In this document: one piece after another, positions 43,530-51,841 of the stretch | How the letters are laid out: the number at the start of each line of letters is the position of its first letter | Position numbering within the stretch: the first letter of the stretch is position 1 | Origin: Geomonas agri | GTDB lineage: Bacteria > Desulfobacterota > Desulfuromonadia > Geobacterales > Geobacteraceae | Reading direction: 5' to 3' | DNA: 64,000 nt | NCBI RefSeq assembly: GCF_020179605.1 | Contig: NZ_JAINZO010000001.1 | Location: forward strand, 1,054,001 to 1,118,000 | Notes under the pieces: generated by a model | Seen by the model: only the letters and a program-made list of their open reading frames with translations | Database searches by the model: none | What the model was told of the DNA's origin: nothing | Position numbers and translations under genes: made by a program

Positions 43530-44509
43530 AAGACTCCGGGGTCGATGGCAGGATAATCGAGCTGTTCCGCTCCGGCGATGGGGTGGTTTCCGGCGCTGCG
43601 CTGAGCCGCCTCCTGGGTGTATCGCGAACCGCAGTCTGGAAGCACGTCAAGGGGCTCCGCGCCTGCGGATACCTGATCGAAGCCGTCCCCTCCAAGGGTT
43701 ACCGGTTGCTCTCATCACCCAAAGTTCTCACCCAGTTAGATCTCTCCTCCGGCCTCGACACAAAGAGAGTCGGCTCCAGCATCATCTGTCTCAAGGAAAC
43801 CGAGTCCACTAACCAGGTCGCCTTCAAGCTCGCCGAAGACGGCGCCCTAGAAGGGACCGTGGTCATCGCCGACGCCCAGACCGCCGGCAAGGGGAGGCTC
43901 GGGCGTGTGTGGCTGTCGCCCCCCGGCGTCAACCTGTACTGCTCAGTGGTGCTGCGTCCCGCCATCGCACCCATGGCGGCCTGCCAGCTCACCTTTCTTT
44001 CCGTGGTCGCCGTGGCCCGTGCCATCGAAAGCTGCACTACGCTCAAGCCGCAGATCAAGTGGCCCAACGACATCCTGATTAGCGGCAAGAAGGTTGCGGG
44101 GCTCCTCAACGAGATGAACGCGGAGACCGAGAAGGTCAATTTCGTGGTGCTGGGGATCGGCGTCAACCTGAACCTGGACATGGCCTCGATATCGGAGTCG
44201 CTCCTGCGCCACCCGGCTACCTCGTTGTTGCAGGAAGGTGGCGTGGAGGTGGATCGCCTCGCCTTCACCAAGGCGCTGCTTATCGAGTTGGATCGGTTGT
44301 ACGACGTGTTCCTGGCCGAGGGGGAAGCGCCGGTGCGGGCCGAGTGGCTGGAGCGGTCCGCCATCAAGGGGCGTAACGTCAAGGTGAGCCAGGGCGAGCG
44401 CGAGTTCGTGGGCATGGTACAGGGGGTCGATTCCTTCGGCGCCTTGCTGGTGCAGTTGTCCGACGGTAGGATGGAGACCGTGCTCTCCGGCGACGTCGCA
44501 CTCGTCTAA
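43526..44509 (+). CDS. birA: biotin--[acetyl-CoA-carboxylase] ligase with repressor domain
   Basis: Attaches biotin to carboxylase and, with its N-terminal helix-turn-helix (residues about 10-60; VVSGAALSRLLGVSRTAVWKHVKGL), can act as a biotin-responsive repressor. 327 residues. Ligase motifs: TESTNQVAF, AGKGRLGRVWLSPPGVNLY (biotinyl-AMP loop) and IKWPNDILISGKKVAGLLNE. Starts at TTG 43526, overlapping the nadC stop, so it is translationally coupled to nadC; the coding sequence of nadC holds a weak GGAGGG upstream. Confidence 0.94.
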   Translation: MKDSGVDGRIIELFRSGDGVVSGAALSRLLGVSRTAVWKHVKGLRACGYLIEAVPSKGYRLLSSPKVLTQLDLSSGLDTKRVGSSIICLKETESTNQVAFKLAEDGALEGTVVIADAQTAGKGRLGRVWLSPPGVNLYCSVVLRPAIAPMAACQLTFLSVVAVARAIESCTTLKPQIKWPNDILISGKKVAGLLNEMNAETEKVNFVVLGIGVNLNLDMASISESLLRHPATSLLQEGGVEVDRLAFTKALLIELDRLYDVFLAEGEAPVRAEWLERSAIKGRNVKVSQGEREFVGMVQGVDSFGALLVQLSDGRMETVLSGDVALV

Positions 44510-44512
44510 AGG

Positions 44513-44614
44513 CGGCTCACGCAAAGGCGCAAAGAAAAGCAAGCCTTTGTGCTGTGACCGTTTTACTTTTAGTTTCGGTATGTGCTTGGCGTCTTTGCGG
44601 CTTCGCGTGAGGCG
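44513..44614. repeat. inverted repeat of the CTCACGCAAAG-type intergenic family
   Basis: Left arm 44513-44535 (CGGCTCACGCAAAGGCGCAAAGA) and right arm 44592-44614 are inverted copies with about four mismatches, 56 bp apart. The motif family of tandem CACGCAAAG..GCAAAGA is a dispersed intergenic repeat in several bacteria. Confidence 0.6.
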
Positions 44615-44632
44615 CAGTTTGGGAGGTTTTCC

Positions 44633-45400
44633 TTGCTTTTGGTGATCGACGTCGGGAACAGCAACATCGTTCTCGGGATTTACGATGAGGAACGACTGGT
44701 TCAGGACTGGCGGGTTTCCACCGACAAGTCCAAGACCATCGACGAGTACGGCATCCTGTTCCACGACCTGTTCCGCCTGTCGGGGATCGTCTTCTCCGAC
44801 GTGAAGGACATCATCGTTTCCTCGGTGGTGCCGACCCTGACCGGTGTGCTGGAAAAACTGGCGCGCCAGTACTTCAAGATCAATCCCTACGTGGTGGGAC
44901 CGGGCATCAAGACCGGCATGCCGATCCACTATGACAACCCGAAAGAGGTTGGGGCGGACCGCATCGTGAACGCCATCGCGGGCTTCGAGAAGTACCGCAC
45001 CCCGCTTATCATTGTGGACTTCGGCACCGCCACCACCTTTGACTACGTCAACAAGAAGGGGGAGTACTGCGGTGGCGCCATCGCCCCCGGGCTCGCCATC
45101 TCGATGGAGGCCCTGTTCCAAAAGGCGAGCAAGCTGCCGCGGGTAGATATTGCCCGCCCGCCGGCTATCATCGCCAAGAACACGGTGAACTCGATGCAGG
45201 CCGGCATCTTCTTCGGCTACGTGGGACTTGTCGACGGCATCGTGCAGCGCATGAAGGCTGAAGGGAAAGAGAACGTAAAGGTCATCGCCACTGGCGGGCT
45301 TGCCTCGCTGATCGCGCCGGAATCGAGCACCATCGAGGCGGTGGACGAGTTCCTCACCCTCGAGGGGTTGCGCATCATTTATAAGAGGAACAAGCCGTAA
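44633..45400 (+). CDS. coaX: type III pantothenate kinase
   Basis: First step of coenzyme A synthesis, ATP-dependent phosphorylation of pantothenate. 255 residues. ASKHA-fold motifs: [17 protein letters not shown] (phosphate 1), [28 protein letters not shown] and [14 protein letters not shown] 44633 is taken as the start because GGGAGG lies 7-12 bases upstream and homologues begin with LLVIDVGN; an earlier in-frame start at 44582 lies in the inverted repeat. Confidence 0.94.
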   Translation: MLLVIDVGNSNIVLGIYDEERLVQDWRVSTDKSKTIDEYGILFHDLFRLSGIVFSDVKDIIVSSVVPTLTGVLEKLARQYFKINPYVVGPGIKTGMPIHYDNPKEVGADRIVNAIAGFEKYRTPLIIVDFGTATTFDYVNKKGEYCGGAIAPGLAISMEALFQKASKLPRVDIARPPAIIAKNTVNSMQAGIFFGYVGLVDGIVQRMKAEGKENVKVIATGGLASLIAPESSTIEAVDEFLTLEGLRIIYKRNKP

Positions 45401-45403
45401 GGG

Positions 45404-45446
45404 CACCCCCTCGATCCCCCTTTCGCAAAGGGGGATCGAGGGGGTG
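45404..45446. repeat. perfect 20-bp inverted repeat after coaX
   Basis: CACCCCCTCGATCCCCCTTT, loop CGC, then its exact complement to 45446. It may act as a terminator for coaX but lacks a T-run. Its core CCCCCTTTCGCAAAGGGGG recurs in related form at 45490-45522 and 56450-56476. Confidence 0.75.
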
Positions 45447-45489
45447 ATTTGACTTGCATTGCGGGGCAGGATGTGGCGGCTACTACGGC

Positions 45490-45522
45490 TACCCCCCCCT
45501 GTCCCCCCTTTGCAAATGGGGG
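45490..45522. repeat. second dyad of the CCCCCTTTGC family
   Basis: ACCCCCCCCTGTCCCCCC-type arm with TTTGCAAA at the centre and GGGGGGAC on the other side. It shares its core with the repeats at 45404 and 56450. Confidence 0.55.
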
Positions 45523-45805
45523 GACGTGAGGTTCGTGCTGCGCTTAGAGGAACATCGGCGTCCCGGCACAAGCTCAGAGAGCCTGCGGAAGAGGGTAGGT
45601 AGCAACTGTCTTTGAAACATCACGTTTTTTCTTGGATAGGGAGAGTTGGTTCACACGCTGAGGCGGGTGAGGGAGGTACGCTAAAATCCATTGAGAGTTC
45701 AGCCAGGTAGTTGATAGTGCGTTGTTTGTTTCGTCTGCTTTACTCAAGTCGGTTTCTCGTTGAAGCGTAGGTCATTGATGATCTTCATTCTAAAGGGAGG
45801 GCACT

Positions 45806-47905
45806 ATGGGAAGGTATGAAACGGCAAAACTGCGTAACCTCGGTATTGTAGCTCACGGCGGTGCCGGCAAGACCTCGCTGGCTGAAGCGATCCTGTTCGA
45901 TACGGGCATGATCGACCGGCTGGGGAGGGTCGACGACGGCAGTTCCACCATGGATTTCGAGCCCGAAGAGATCAAGCGTCGCATCTCGATCACCTCTTCC
46001 CTGGACCACTGCGAGTGGAAAGGGCACTCCATCCACATAGTCGACACCCCGGGCTATGGCAACTTCATTGCCGACACCCGCGCCTGCATGAGGACGCTTG
46101 ACTGCGCGGTCGTGATCCTCTCCGCCATCTCCGGCGTCAAGGTCCAGACCGAGGAAGTCTGGCAGTGGGCCAACGAGTTCGAGATCCCGCGCATCGCTTT
46201 CGTTAACAAGATGGACCGCGAGCGGGCCAGCTTCCTGCGCGCCATCGACGACATGGAGAAGGCGCTGGGCGCCAGGGGGGTCGCGGTACAGATGCCCCTG
46301 GGGGCCGAGGAGAACTTCGAGGGGGTCATCGACCTGGTGCGCATGAAGGCGTACCGCTACCAGAAGGACCTCTCCGGCAAGTTTACCGAGGGGGAGATTC
46401 CGGCCGAACACCTTGACGAGGCGAAACGCCTCAGGGAGATGATGGTCGAGACGGTCGCCGAGGCGTACGACGCTCTGACTGAAAAGTTCCTCGACACTGG
46501 TGAACTCTCCGAAGAGGAGATCCTTGACGGCATCAGGGTTGGCACCATGCGCAGCACCTTTACCGCGGTCTTCTGCGGGTCGGCTGCCATGAACATCGGC
46601 GTGGCGCAGCTTCTGGATGGCATCTGCGATTTTCTCCCTTCGCCGCTGGATCGCACCAAGGCGGTCGGGATCGATCCCAAGACCGAGCAGATCATCGAGC
46701 GCGCCCCCTCCGAGAGCGAGCCGTTCTCTGCGCTGGTCTTCAAGACCACCTCGGACCCCTACACCGGCAAGATAACCATCTTCCGTGTCTACTCGGGCGT
46801 GCTCAACTCGGACTCGCTGGTTTACAACTCGGCCAAGGGGGTCCAGGAGCGCATCGGCCAGATCTTTGAGCTGGAAGGGAAGAAACAGCACCCGATCAAG
46901 CAGGCAGTGGCCGGCGACATCGTCGCCGTCGCCAAGCTCAAGGAAACGGTCACCGGCGACACGCTCTGCGACGAGGCGAAGCCAATCGTCTACGAACCGG
47001 CCCAGTCGCTGCAGCCGGTGATCTCCTACGCGATCGAGCCCAAGACCAAGAACGACGAGGACAAGATCCACGGCGCCCTGCAGCGCATGATCGAGGAAGA
47101 CCCGACCATCGAGAGCCACCGCGACCCGCAGACCCGCGAGTTCATCATCTCCGGCATGGGTCAGGTGCACCTTGAAGTTGTGGTCGAGAAGTTGAAGCGC
47201 AAGTTCGGCGTTGACGTCGTCCTGAAGACCCCGAAGGTGCCGTATCTCGAAACCATCCGCGGCTCGGCGAAGGTGCAGGGAAAATACAAGAAGCAGTCAG
47301 GCGGGCGCGGCCAGTACGGCGACTGCTGGATCGAACTCTCTCCGATGCCGCGCGGCGAGGGGTACAAGTTCGAGGACAAGATCGTGGGGGGCGTCATCCC
47401 GCGCCAGTACATCCCGGCGGTCGACAAGGGGATCCAGGAGGCGGCCAAGGAAGGATTCCTGGCCGGCAACCCGGTAGTCGATTTCAAGGTCGCGCTCTTC
47501 GACGGCTCCTTCCATACCGTTGACTCCTCGGAGATGGCCTTTAAGGTCGCCGGTTCCATGGCCTTCAAGAAGGCGATGGAACAGTGCAAGCCGGTCCTTT
47601 TGGAGCCGATCGTCAACATGAAAATCACCGTACCCGACGAGAACATGGGCGACGTGATCGGCGATCTCAACTCCAGGCGTGGCAAGGTAGTCGGCGTCGA
47701 GCCCAAGGCGAACTCGCAGATCATCAGGAGCGTGGTGCCGATGTCGGAGGTGCTGACCTATTCCAATGACTTGCGCTCCATGACCAGCGACCGCGGCATG
47801 TTTACCTCGGAATTCTCCCACTACGAGGAGGTCCCGAGTCACCTGGCCCAGAAGATCATTGCCGAGGCGCAGGACCAAAAAGGCAATAACCACAAGAGTG
47901 CTTAA
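45806..47905 (+). CDS. elongation factor G paralogue (EF-G2 type)
   Basis: A 699-residue translational GTPase with all five EF-G domains. The P-loop is NLGIVAHGGAGKTSLAEAIL, with GG in place of the ID of canonical EF-G (AHIDAGKTT). Switch II is IVDTPGYGNFIADTRA (canonical: DTPGHVDF), NKxD is AFVNKMDRER. Domain IV contains SGGRGQYGDCWIEL. The changed G1/G2 motifs and the missing TTTERIL match the divergent EF-G2-like group, which is poorly characterised (possible ribosome recycling or stress role). The ATG has AAGGGAGG upstream. Preceded by a 400-bp gap and followed by tandem repeats. Confidence 0.9.
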   Translation: MGRYETAKLRNLGIVAHGGAGKTSLAEAILFDTGMIDRLGRVDDGSSTMDFEPEEIKRRISITSSLDHCEWKGHSIHIVDTPGYGNFIADTRACMRTLDCAVVILSAISGVKVQTEEVWQWANEFEIPRIAFVNKMDRERASFLRAIDDMEKALGARGVAVQMPLGAEENFEGVIDLVRMKAYRYQKDLSGKFTEGEIPAEHLDEAKRLREMMVETVAEAYDALTEKFLDTGELSEEEILDGIRVGTMRSTFTAVFCGSAAMNIGVAQLLDGICDFLPSPLDRTKAVGIDPKTEQIIERAPSESEPFSALVFKTTSDPYTGKITIFRVYSGVLNSDSLVYNSAKGVQERIGQIFELEGKKQHPIKQAVAGDIVAVAKLKETVTGDTLCDEAKPIVYEPAQSLQPVISYAIEPKTKNDEDKIHGALQRMIEEDPTIESHRDPQTREFIISGMGQVHLEVVVEKLKRKFGVDVVLKTPKVPYLETIRGSAKVQGKYKKQSGGRGQYGDCWIELSPMPRGEGYKFEDKIVGGVIPRQYIPAVDKGIQEAAKEGFLAGNPVVDFKVALFDGSFHTVDSSEMAFKVAGSMAFKKAMEQCKPVLLEPIVNMKITVPDENMGDVIGDLNSRRGKVVGVEPKANSQIIRSVVPMSEVLTYSNDLRSMTSDRGMFTSEFSHYEEVPSHLAQKIIAEAQDQKGNNHKSA

Positions 47906-47965
47906 CTGAAGTTGTAAACAGGCTGCCCGGCCCACCTTCGCCAAGGCTACGGTGGGCAAGTCTCA

Positions 47966-48057
47966 CGAAGTCTCGGCCAAGGGGGGGCTTGCCCCGCCGA
48001 AGCCTTGGCCAAAGGGGGCTAGCCCCACGAAGCCTTGGTGAAGTAGGGGCCGGGCGC
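47966..48057. repeat. short tandem repeat of about 30 bp
   Basis: Three imperfect copies beginning CGAAGTCTCGGCCAAGG (47966), CGAAGCCTTGGCCAAAG (47998) and CGAAGCCTTGGTGAAGT (48028). The first two end in GGGGGCTNGCCCC, which can form a hairpin. They lie between the EF-G paralogue and the SPOR gene, and may serve as terminator. Confidence 0.6.
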
Positions 48058-48095
48058 GCCTGACTCGAATGTCATGACAGGGAGGATGGAGCCAG

Positions 48096-49280
48096 ATGGC
48101 GAAGCAATTTACACCCGATGAAGATGAAACCGTAGACCACAAGAAGAGCTCGCAACAGCGACTCCTTTTGCTTCTGCTGCTGCTCATCGCCCTTTTTGCT
48201 TACCTTTACTTCTTTACTGGGCTGATCAAGCCGCGCGAAGAGGCGCCCGCGCCCCCTCCGCCCGCACCCGCGCCGGCTGTGGTGAAGAAGCCGCTGCCGC
48301 CACGTTCCCCCGTCGCCGAGGCACCGACCTCCGCCAAGGCTACGGCCGGCAAGCCGACTACTGAAGCTGCGGGTAAGCCGGGTGAACCCGCCAAAGCTGG
48401 CGAGGCCAAACCCGCTCCTGCCGCTAAGCCGGGGACGCCTGTTGCGCCTCCTGCAACCCCCGCGGCGCCTGCTGCCAAACCCGGTGCACCTGCTGCGAAA
48501 CCCGGGGCGCCGGCTGCAAAACCTGAGGCACCTGCGGCCAAGCCTGGTGCGCCTGCAGCGAAACCTGGTGCGCCTGCAGCGAAACCTGGGGCGCCTGCAG
48601 CGAAGCCAGGCCAGCCTGCGGCAGCTCCCGCTGCGGCAGCAAAGGAGGCCAAACCCGCAGCAACGAAAGAAGCCAAGCCTGCCGCCGGGAAGGAGTCCAA
48701 ACCGGCCGCCAAGGAAGCCAAAGCCGCGGCAGCGGGCAAGGAGGCCAAGTCTGCCAAGGAGGCCAAAGAAGCCAAGCCGACTAAGCCCGTTGCCAAAGCC
48801 GCTGCCAAGGCCAAGGCAAAAGGCGTTTTCTCCCTCGAGCTCGACAGCGAGGTCGCGGAGAGTGAGGTCGCCTCGGTCACTGCCAAGCTCAAAAAGGCTG
48901 GCGTCGCGCCGGTAGTCACCACCAAGACCCACAAAGGCGAGCCAATGCACCGCTTGTTCCTGGCCGACTTCGCCAACCACGACGAGGCCGCCGAAGAACT
49001 GGCGCGCCTCAAGGGCGTTGCTCCCAATGCCTTCATGCTCAAGGAAGGTGGACGCTACGCGGTCTACGCTGGTTCCTTCATGAGGGAAGGGAAGGCAGCC
49101 GTGGAACAGGACCGCCTCTACGACAAGGGGGTTCGCCTGGTGCTCAAGAAGGCCAATATCCCGGTGACGGTGGTCAAAGTCCGTGCCGGCAGCTTCGCCG
49201 ATCCGACCAGCGCCGAGAAGGCGGCGGCGCACCTTAAGAAGACCGGCCTTACAGCCAAGGTCGTCAAGGCAGGGAAATAG
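48096..49280 (+). CDS. SPOR-type protein with single membrane anchor and Ala/Pro/Lys repeats
   Basis: A 394-residue protein: cytoplasmic N-terminus (1-21), one transmembrane helix (about 22-42), a long low-complexity region (about 45-245) and a C-terminal region (about 250-394) that looks like two peptidoglycan-binding SPOR-like modules (GVFSLELDSEVAESEVAS, then VRAGSFADPTSAEKAAAHL). In the middle, tandem 21-bp units encode seven to nine AAKPGAP heptads, and then (K/E)AKPA-type repeats follow. The periplasmic linker would reach from inner membrane to cell wall. The start has GGAGGATGGAGC upstream. First gene of a four-gene unit. Confidence 0.75.
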   Translation: MAKQFTPDEDETVDHKKSSQQRLLLLLLLLIALFAYLYFFTGLIKPREEAPAPPPPAPAPAVVKKPLPPRSPVAEAPTSAKATAGKPTTEAAGKPGEPAKAGEAKPAPAAKPGTPVAPPATPAAPAAKPGAPAAKPGAPAAKPEAPAAKPGAPAAKPGAPAAKPGAPAAKPGQPAAAPAAAAKEAKPAATKEAKPAAGKESKPAAKEAKAAAAGKEAKSAKEAKEAKPTKPVAKAAAKAKAKGVFSLELDSEVAESEVASVTAKLKKAGVAPVVTTKTHKGEPMHRLFLADFANHDEAAEELARLKGVAPNAFMLKEGGRYAVYAGSFMREGKAAVEQDRLYDKGVRLVLKKANIPVTVVKVRAGSFADPTSAEKAAAHLKKTGLTAKVVKAGK

Positions 49281-49284
49281 CTAA

Positions 49285-50181
49285 GTGTCGAAGGTCACCT
49301 TCAGGATTTCTGCGGCTGCGGCCCCGTACGTCGGGGCCGATAAGCCCAGGGAGAACCGGATGCAGGCCGCAGCAGGGCGTGTGGCGCTCCCGCCGGGCGA
49401 TCTGGTACTGCTTTTGTACTATCTCTGCCATGATGCGGACCAGGAGGTAAAGCAGCAGGCGATGGCGACGCTGCGCTCCCTGGAAAGGCCACTTCTGGAA
49501 CAGATCCTGTCTGAGCGCGAACTCCATTCGCAGGTTTTGGACGCGCTGGTGCAGTTGCACGGCAGAAAACCGGAGATCGCGGCGCTGCTCGCCGGGCATC
49601 AAAACCTCAGCGAAAAGGCGGCAGCCTTTCTCATGGCACAGAGGGGCGCCGCCTTGGCCGCCCCCCAGGCGGCGCCGCACGCGGCTCCTCACAAGGAACA
49701 TGACCTGGAGGAGGTCGACGAGACCATCGGCCCTGACGATGATGAACCGATCGACGAGGAAGAGTACCAGTCAAAGTACCAGATGGCCCAGGCCATGGGG
49801 GTTGGCGACAAGATCAAGATGGCCATGACCGGCGATAAGGAGTGGCGTTCCATCCTGATCAAGGACACCAACAAGCTGGTGTCAGGTGCTGCCATCAAGA
49901 ATCCGCGTATGACCGAATCGGAGGTGCTCGCCATCGCCAAGTCGCAGATACAAAACGACGAGGTGATCCGGGTCATCTGCGCCAACAAGGACTGGATCAA
50001 GAATGGGCAGATCAGGAAGGCTCTGGTGGAAAACCACAAGACGCCTCTGCCCAACGCGCTCCGCTTCCTTGGCACGTTGGGGGAGAAGGATCTCGCCAAC
50101 CTCGCCAAAAGCAAAAACGTCAACACCATCATCTCGACCCAGGCGCGCAAGATTTTGCTGAGTAAGAAGGAAAATAGGTAA
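49285..50181 (+). CDS. hypothetical protein upstream of the MglA-like GTPase
   Basis: A 298-residue protein that I do not recognise. It has no signal peptide or membrane helix. Residues 1-125 are HEAT-like helical (LVLLLYYLCHDADQEVKQQAM, then LERPLLEQILSERELHSQVL); an acidic linker (DETIGPDDDEPIDEEEYQ) follows; residues 165-298 are a second helical domain (MTESEVLAIAKSQIQNDEVI). GTG start at 49285, four bases after the SPOR stop, and only 16 bp before the GTPase gene, so it probably works with that GTPase as partner or regulator; that is inference. Confidence 0.65.
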   Translation: MSKVTFRISAAAAPYVGADKPRENRMQAAAGRVALPPGDLVLLLYYLCHDADQEVKQQAMATLRSLERPLLEQILSERELHSQVLDALVQLHGRKPEIAALLAGHQNLSEKAAAFLMAQRGAALAAPQAAPHAAPHKEHDLEEVDETIGPDDDEPIDEEEYQSKYQMAQAMGVGDKIKMAMTGDKEWRSILIKDTNKLVSGAAIKNPRMTESEVLAIAKSQIQNDEVIRVICANKDWIKNGQIRKALVENHKTPLPNALRFLGTLGEKDLANLAKSKNVNTIISTQARKILLSKKENR

Positions 50182-50197
50182 TTCAGGGGGATCTCGA

Positions 50198-51106
50198 ATG
50201 GCTCTGGTGAACCAGGCAAAGCGTGAAATCAACGCGAAAATAGTCTTTTTCGGCCCCGGTCAGGCAGGTAAGGGCACCAGCCTCAGGCACGTCTTCAATA
50301 AGCTCAAGCCCGAATTCCGCGGTGCGTTGAAGGTGATGAGCGTGCAGGGCGCCCGCATGTTGTTCTTCGACTTCACCCCGCCCGGTGACGGCAACGTCGA
50401 CGGCTACCGGGTTCGTTTCCATCTCTACACCGTCTCCGGGCCGCTAGTGGACCCGGCGGCCTGGAAGATGGTGCTGAAGGGCGCCGACGGGGTAGTGTTC
50501 GTGGCGGACTCGGCTCCGCAGCGGTCGGCCGAAAACCAGGCCGGGCTGGGCCAACTGGTCGAATACCTGAAGGGGTATGGGCAGAGCCTGACCTCCATAC
50601 CGACCATCCTGCAGTACAACAAGAGCGATCTCGCCGACGCAGCTTCGCAGGCCGAGTTGGAGCAGCAGCTGAACCCGTCGCGGCTGGCCAGCTTCAAGAC
50701 CAGCAGCCAGACGGGTGAGGGCGTGCTGCAGGGGCTCATGGCGCTGGTGAAAAGCATTCTGACCGGGTTGCGCGCCAAGGGGACCGCCGCCATTGCCAGC
50801 GGCGAAGGGCTGCAACAGATGATGGAACCGCTGGCTGCCGCTGCGCCTGTGTCGCGGCCCGTCGCGGAGGAACCTTCCGCTGCATCCGCACCCGCTCAAT
50901 CCGCCGCTGCCGTGCCGCCTCCGGCCGCGCCTGCGGCACCGGTAGTATCAGCACCGGAGGCGCTGGAGGAAGCACGGCTGTCTCTGGAGATAGCAGGTGA
51001 TCCCGTGGCCACGGGCGACGTGGTTCGCGTTCCGTTGACCATCCGTAGCGGCGACCTGGAAAAGACCGTGGTGCTGACCCTGTCGCTCGGCCTTTCCGAG
51101 GAGTAG
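50198..51106 (+). CDS. MglA/Arf-like small GTPase with C-terminal extension
   Basis: A 302-residue protein whose first 190 residues resemble MglA, the polarity GTPase of Myxococcus: FFGPGQAGKGTSLRHVF (P-loop, residues 18-34), FDFTPPGDGNVDGYRVRFHLYTVSG (switch region) and LQYNKSDL (NKxD). The P-loop reads GQAGKGTS, with Gly after the Lys where Ser/Thr usually binds Mg2+. The C-terminal 110 residues are an Ala/Pro linker and a small strand-rich tail ending TVVLTLSLGLSEE, absent in Myxococcus MglA. Start at ATG with GGGGGA upstream. The neighbours (SPOR, unknown, MgtC) suggest an envelope or polarity system. Confidence 0.75.
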   Translation: MALVNQAKREINAKIVFFGPGQAGKGTSLRHVFNKLKPEFRGALKVMSVQGARMLFFDFTPPGDGNVDGYRVRFHLYTVSGPLVDPAAWKMVLKGADGVVFVADSAPQRSAENQAGLGQLVEYLKGYGQSLTSIPTILQYNKSDLADAASQAELEQQLNPSRLASFKTSSQTGEGVLQGLMALVKSILTGLRAKGTAAIASGEGLQQMMEPLAAAAPVSRPVAEEPSAASAPAQSAAAVPPPAAPAAPVVSAPEALEEARLSLEIAGDPVATGDVVRVPLTIRSGDLEKTVVLTLSLGLSEE

Positions 51107-51109
51107 TGC

Positions 51110-51790
51110 TTGGGTCCCGACTTCGACATCTACCTGCTGTGCCGATTGCTGCTCGCCTCGTTCCTGGGGGGGCTGATCGGCCTGGAGCGTGAGATCCACG
51201 GCCGTCCCGCCGGGTTCCGGACCCACCTCTTGGTCTCGCTCGGCTCGTGTCTATTTACGATCTCGTCCATCGAGATCTACCGTATCTTCGGCAACTTCGC
51301 CGGCGGTCCGGTCGGGGTCGACCCGGGCCGTGTCGCCGCTCAGGTGGTCGCTGGTATCGGTTTCCTGGGTGCGGGCGCCATCATCAGGGAGCGCGCCTCG
51401 ATCCGCGGGCTCACCACCGCCGCTTGCCTTTGGGTCGCCGCGGCACTGGGTATCGCCTGCGGCATCGGGCTTTTCTGGCTCGCGATCTCCGTCACGCTGG
51501 TGGCCCTGGTGAACCTCCTGTTACTCAAGGAGGTGGAGAAGAGACTCTCCCGCGACACCTACGTGCTGGTCAAGGTTTGGGGCGAAGACCGGTCCGACTT
51601 CGTCACCCGTGTCTACGAAACCCTCAGCTCTGCCGGTATCGAGCGGGTCGACGCTAAGTTGCAGAAGGACATCGAGCACGGCGTGATATTTCTCGAGTTC
51701 CAGGTCAAGCAGCCCAAGAAGTCCAGCTCCGCGGACCTCATGGCGCGTCTGAGCGTAGTGGAGGGTGTCAAGAGGATCGGAATCGACTGA
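51110..51790 (+). CDS. MgtC/SapB family membrane protein
   Basis: A 226-residue membrane protein with four or five N-terminal helices and a C-terminal soluble domain. MgtC signature: LLASFLGGLIGLEREIHGRPAGFRTHLLV and, later, VVAGIGFLGAGAIIRERASIRGLTTAA. The soluble ACT-like tail is about residues 145-226 (YVLVKVWGEDRSDFVTRVY). MgtC proteins influence Mg2+/ATP homeostasis and c-di-nucleotide signalling in some species. TTG start, 3 bp after the GTPase stop; the terminating gene of the unit. Confidence 0.9.
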   Translation: MGPDFDIYLLCRLLLASFLGGLIGLEREIHGRPAGFRTHLLVSLGSCLFTISSIEIYRIFGNFAGGPVGVDPGRVAAQVVAGIGFLGAGAIIRERASIRGLTTAACLWVAAALGIACGIGLFWLAISVTLVALVNLLLLKEVEKRLSRDTYVLVKVWGEDRSDFVTRVYETLSSAGIERVDAKLQKDIEHGVIFLEFQVKQPKKSSSADLMARLSVVEGVKRIGID

Positions 51791-51841
51791 TCCCATCAGC
51801 CCCATTTTTAAAGCAGTCAACCAAGGAAAGGAGAACAGAGC

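Larger units (their letters stand above)
45401..45805. other. intergenic region with two C/G-rich hairpins and an unexplained leader
   Basis: The first 125 bp hold two dyad repeats (see 45404 and 45490). The remaining 250 bp before the EF-G gene have no ORF or RNA family that I recognise; a long leader or the EF-G promoter must lie here. Confidence 0.4.

Noticed and set aside
43943-45571. 542-codon minus-strand frame across birA and coaX
   Set aside because: Overlaps two well-supported genes on the opposite strand and has low-complexity shadow composition.
45785-47170. 461-codon minus-strand frame opposite the EF-G paralogue
   Set aside because: Antisense shadow of an unmistakable translational GTPase gene.
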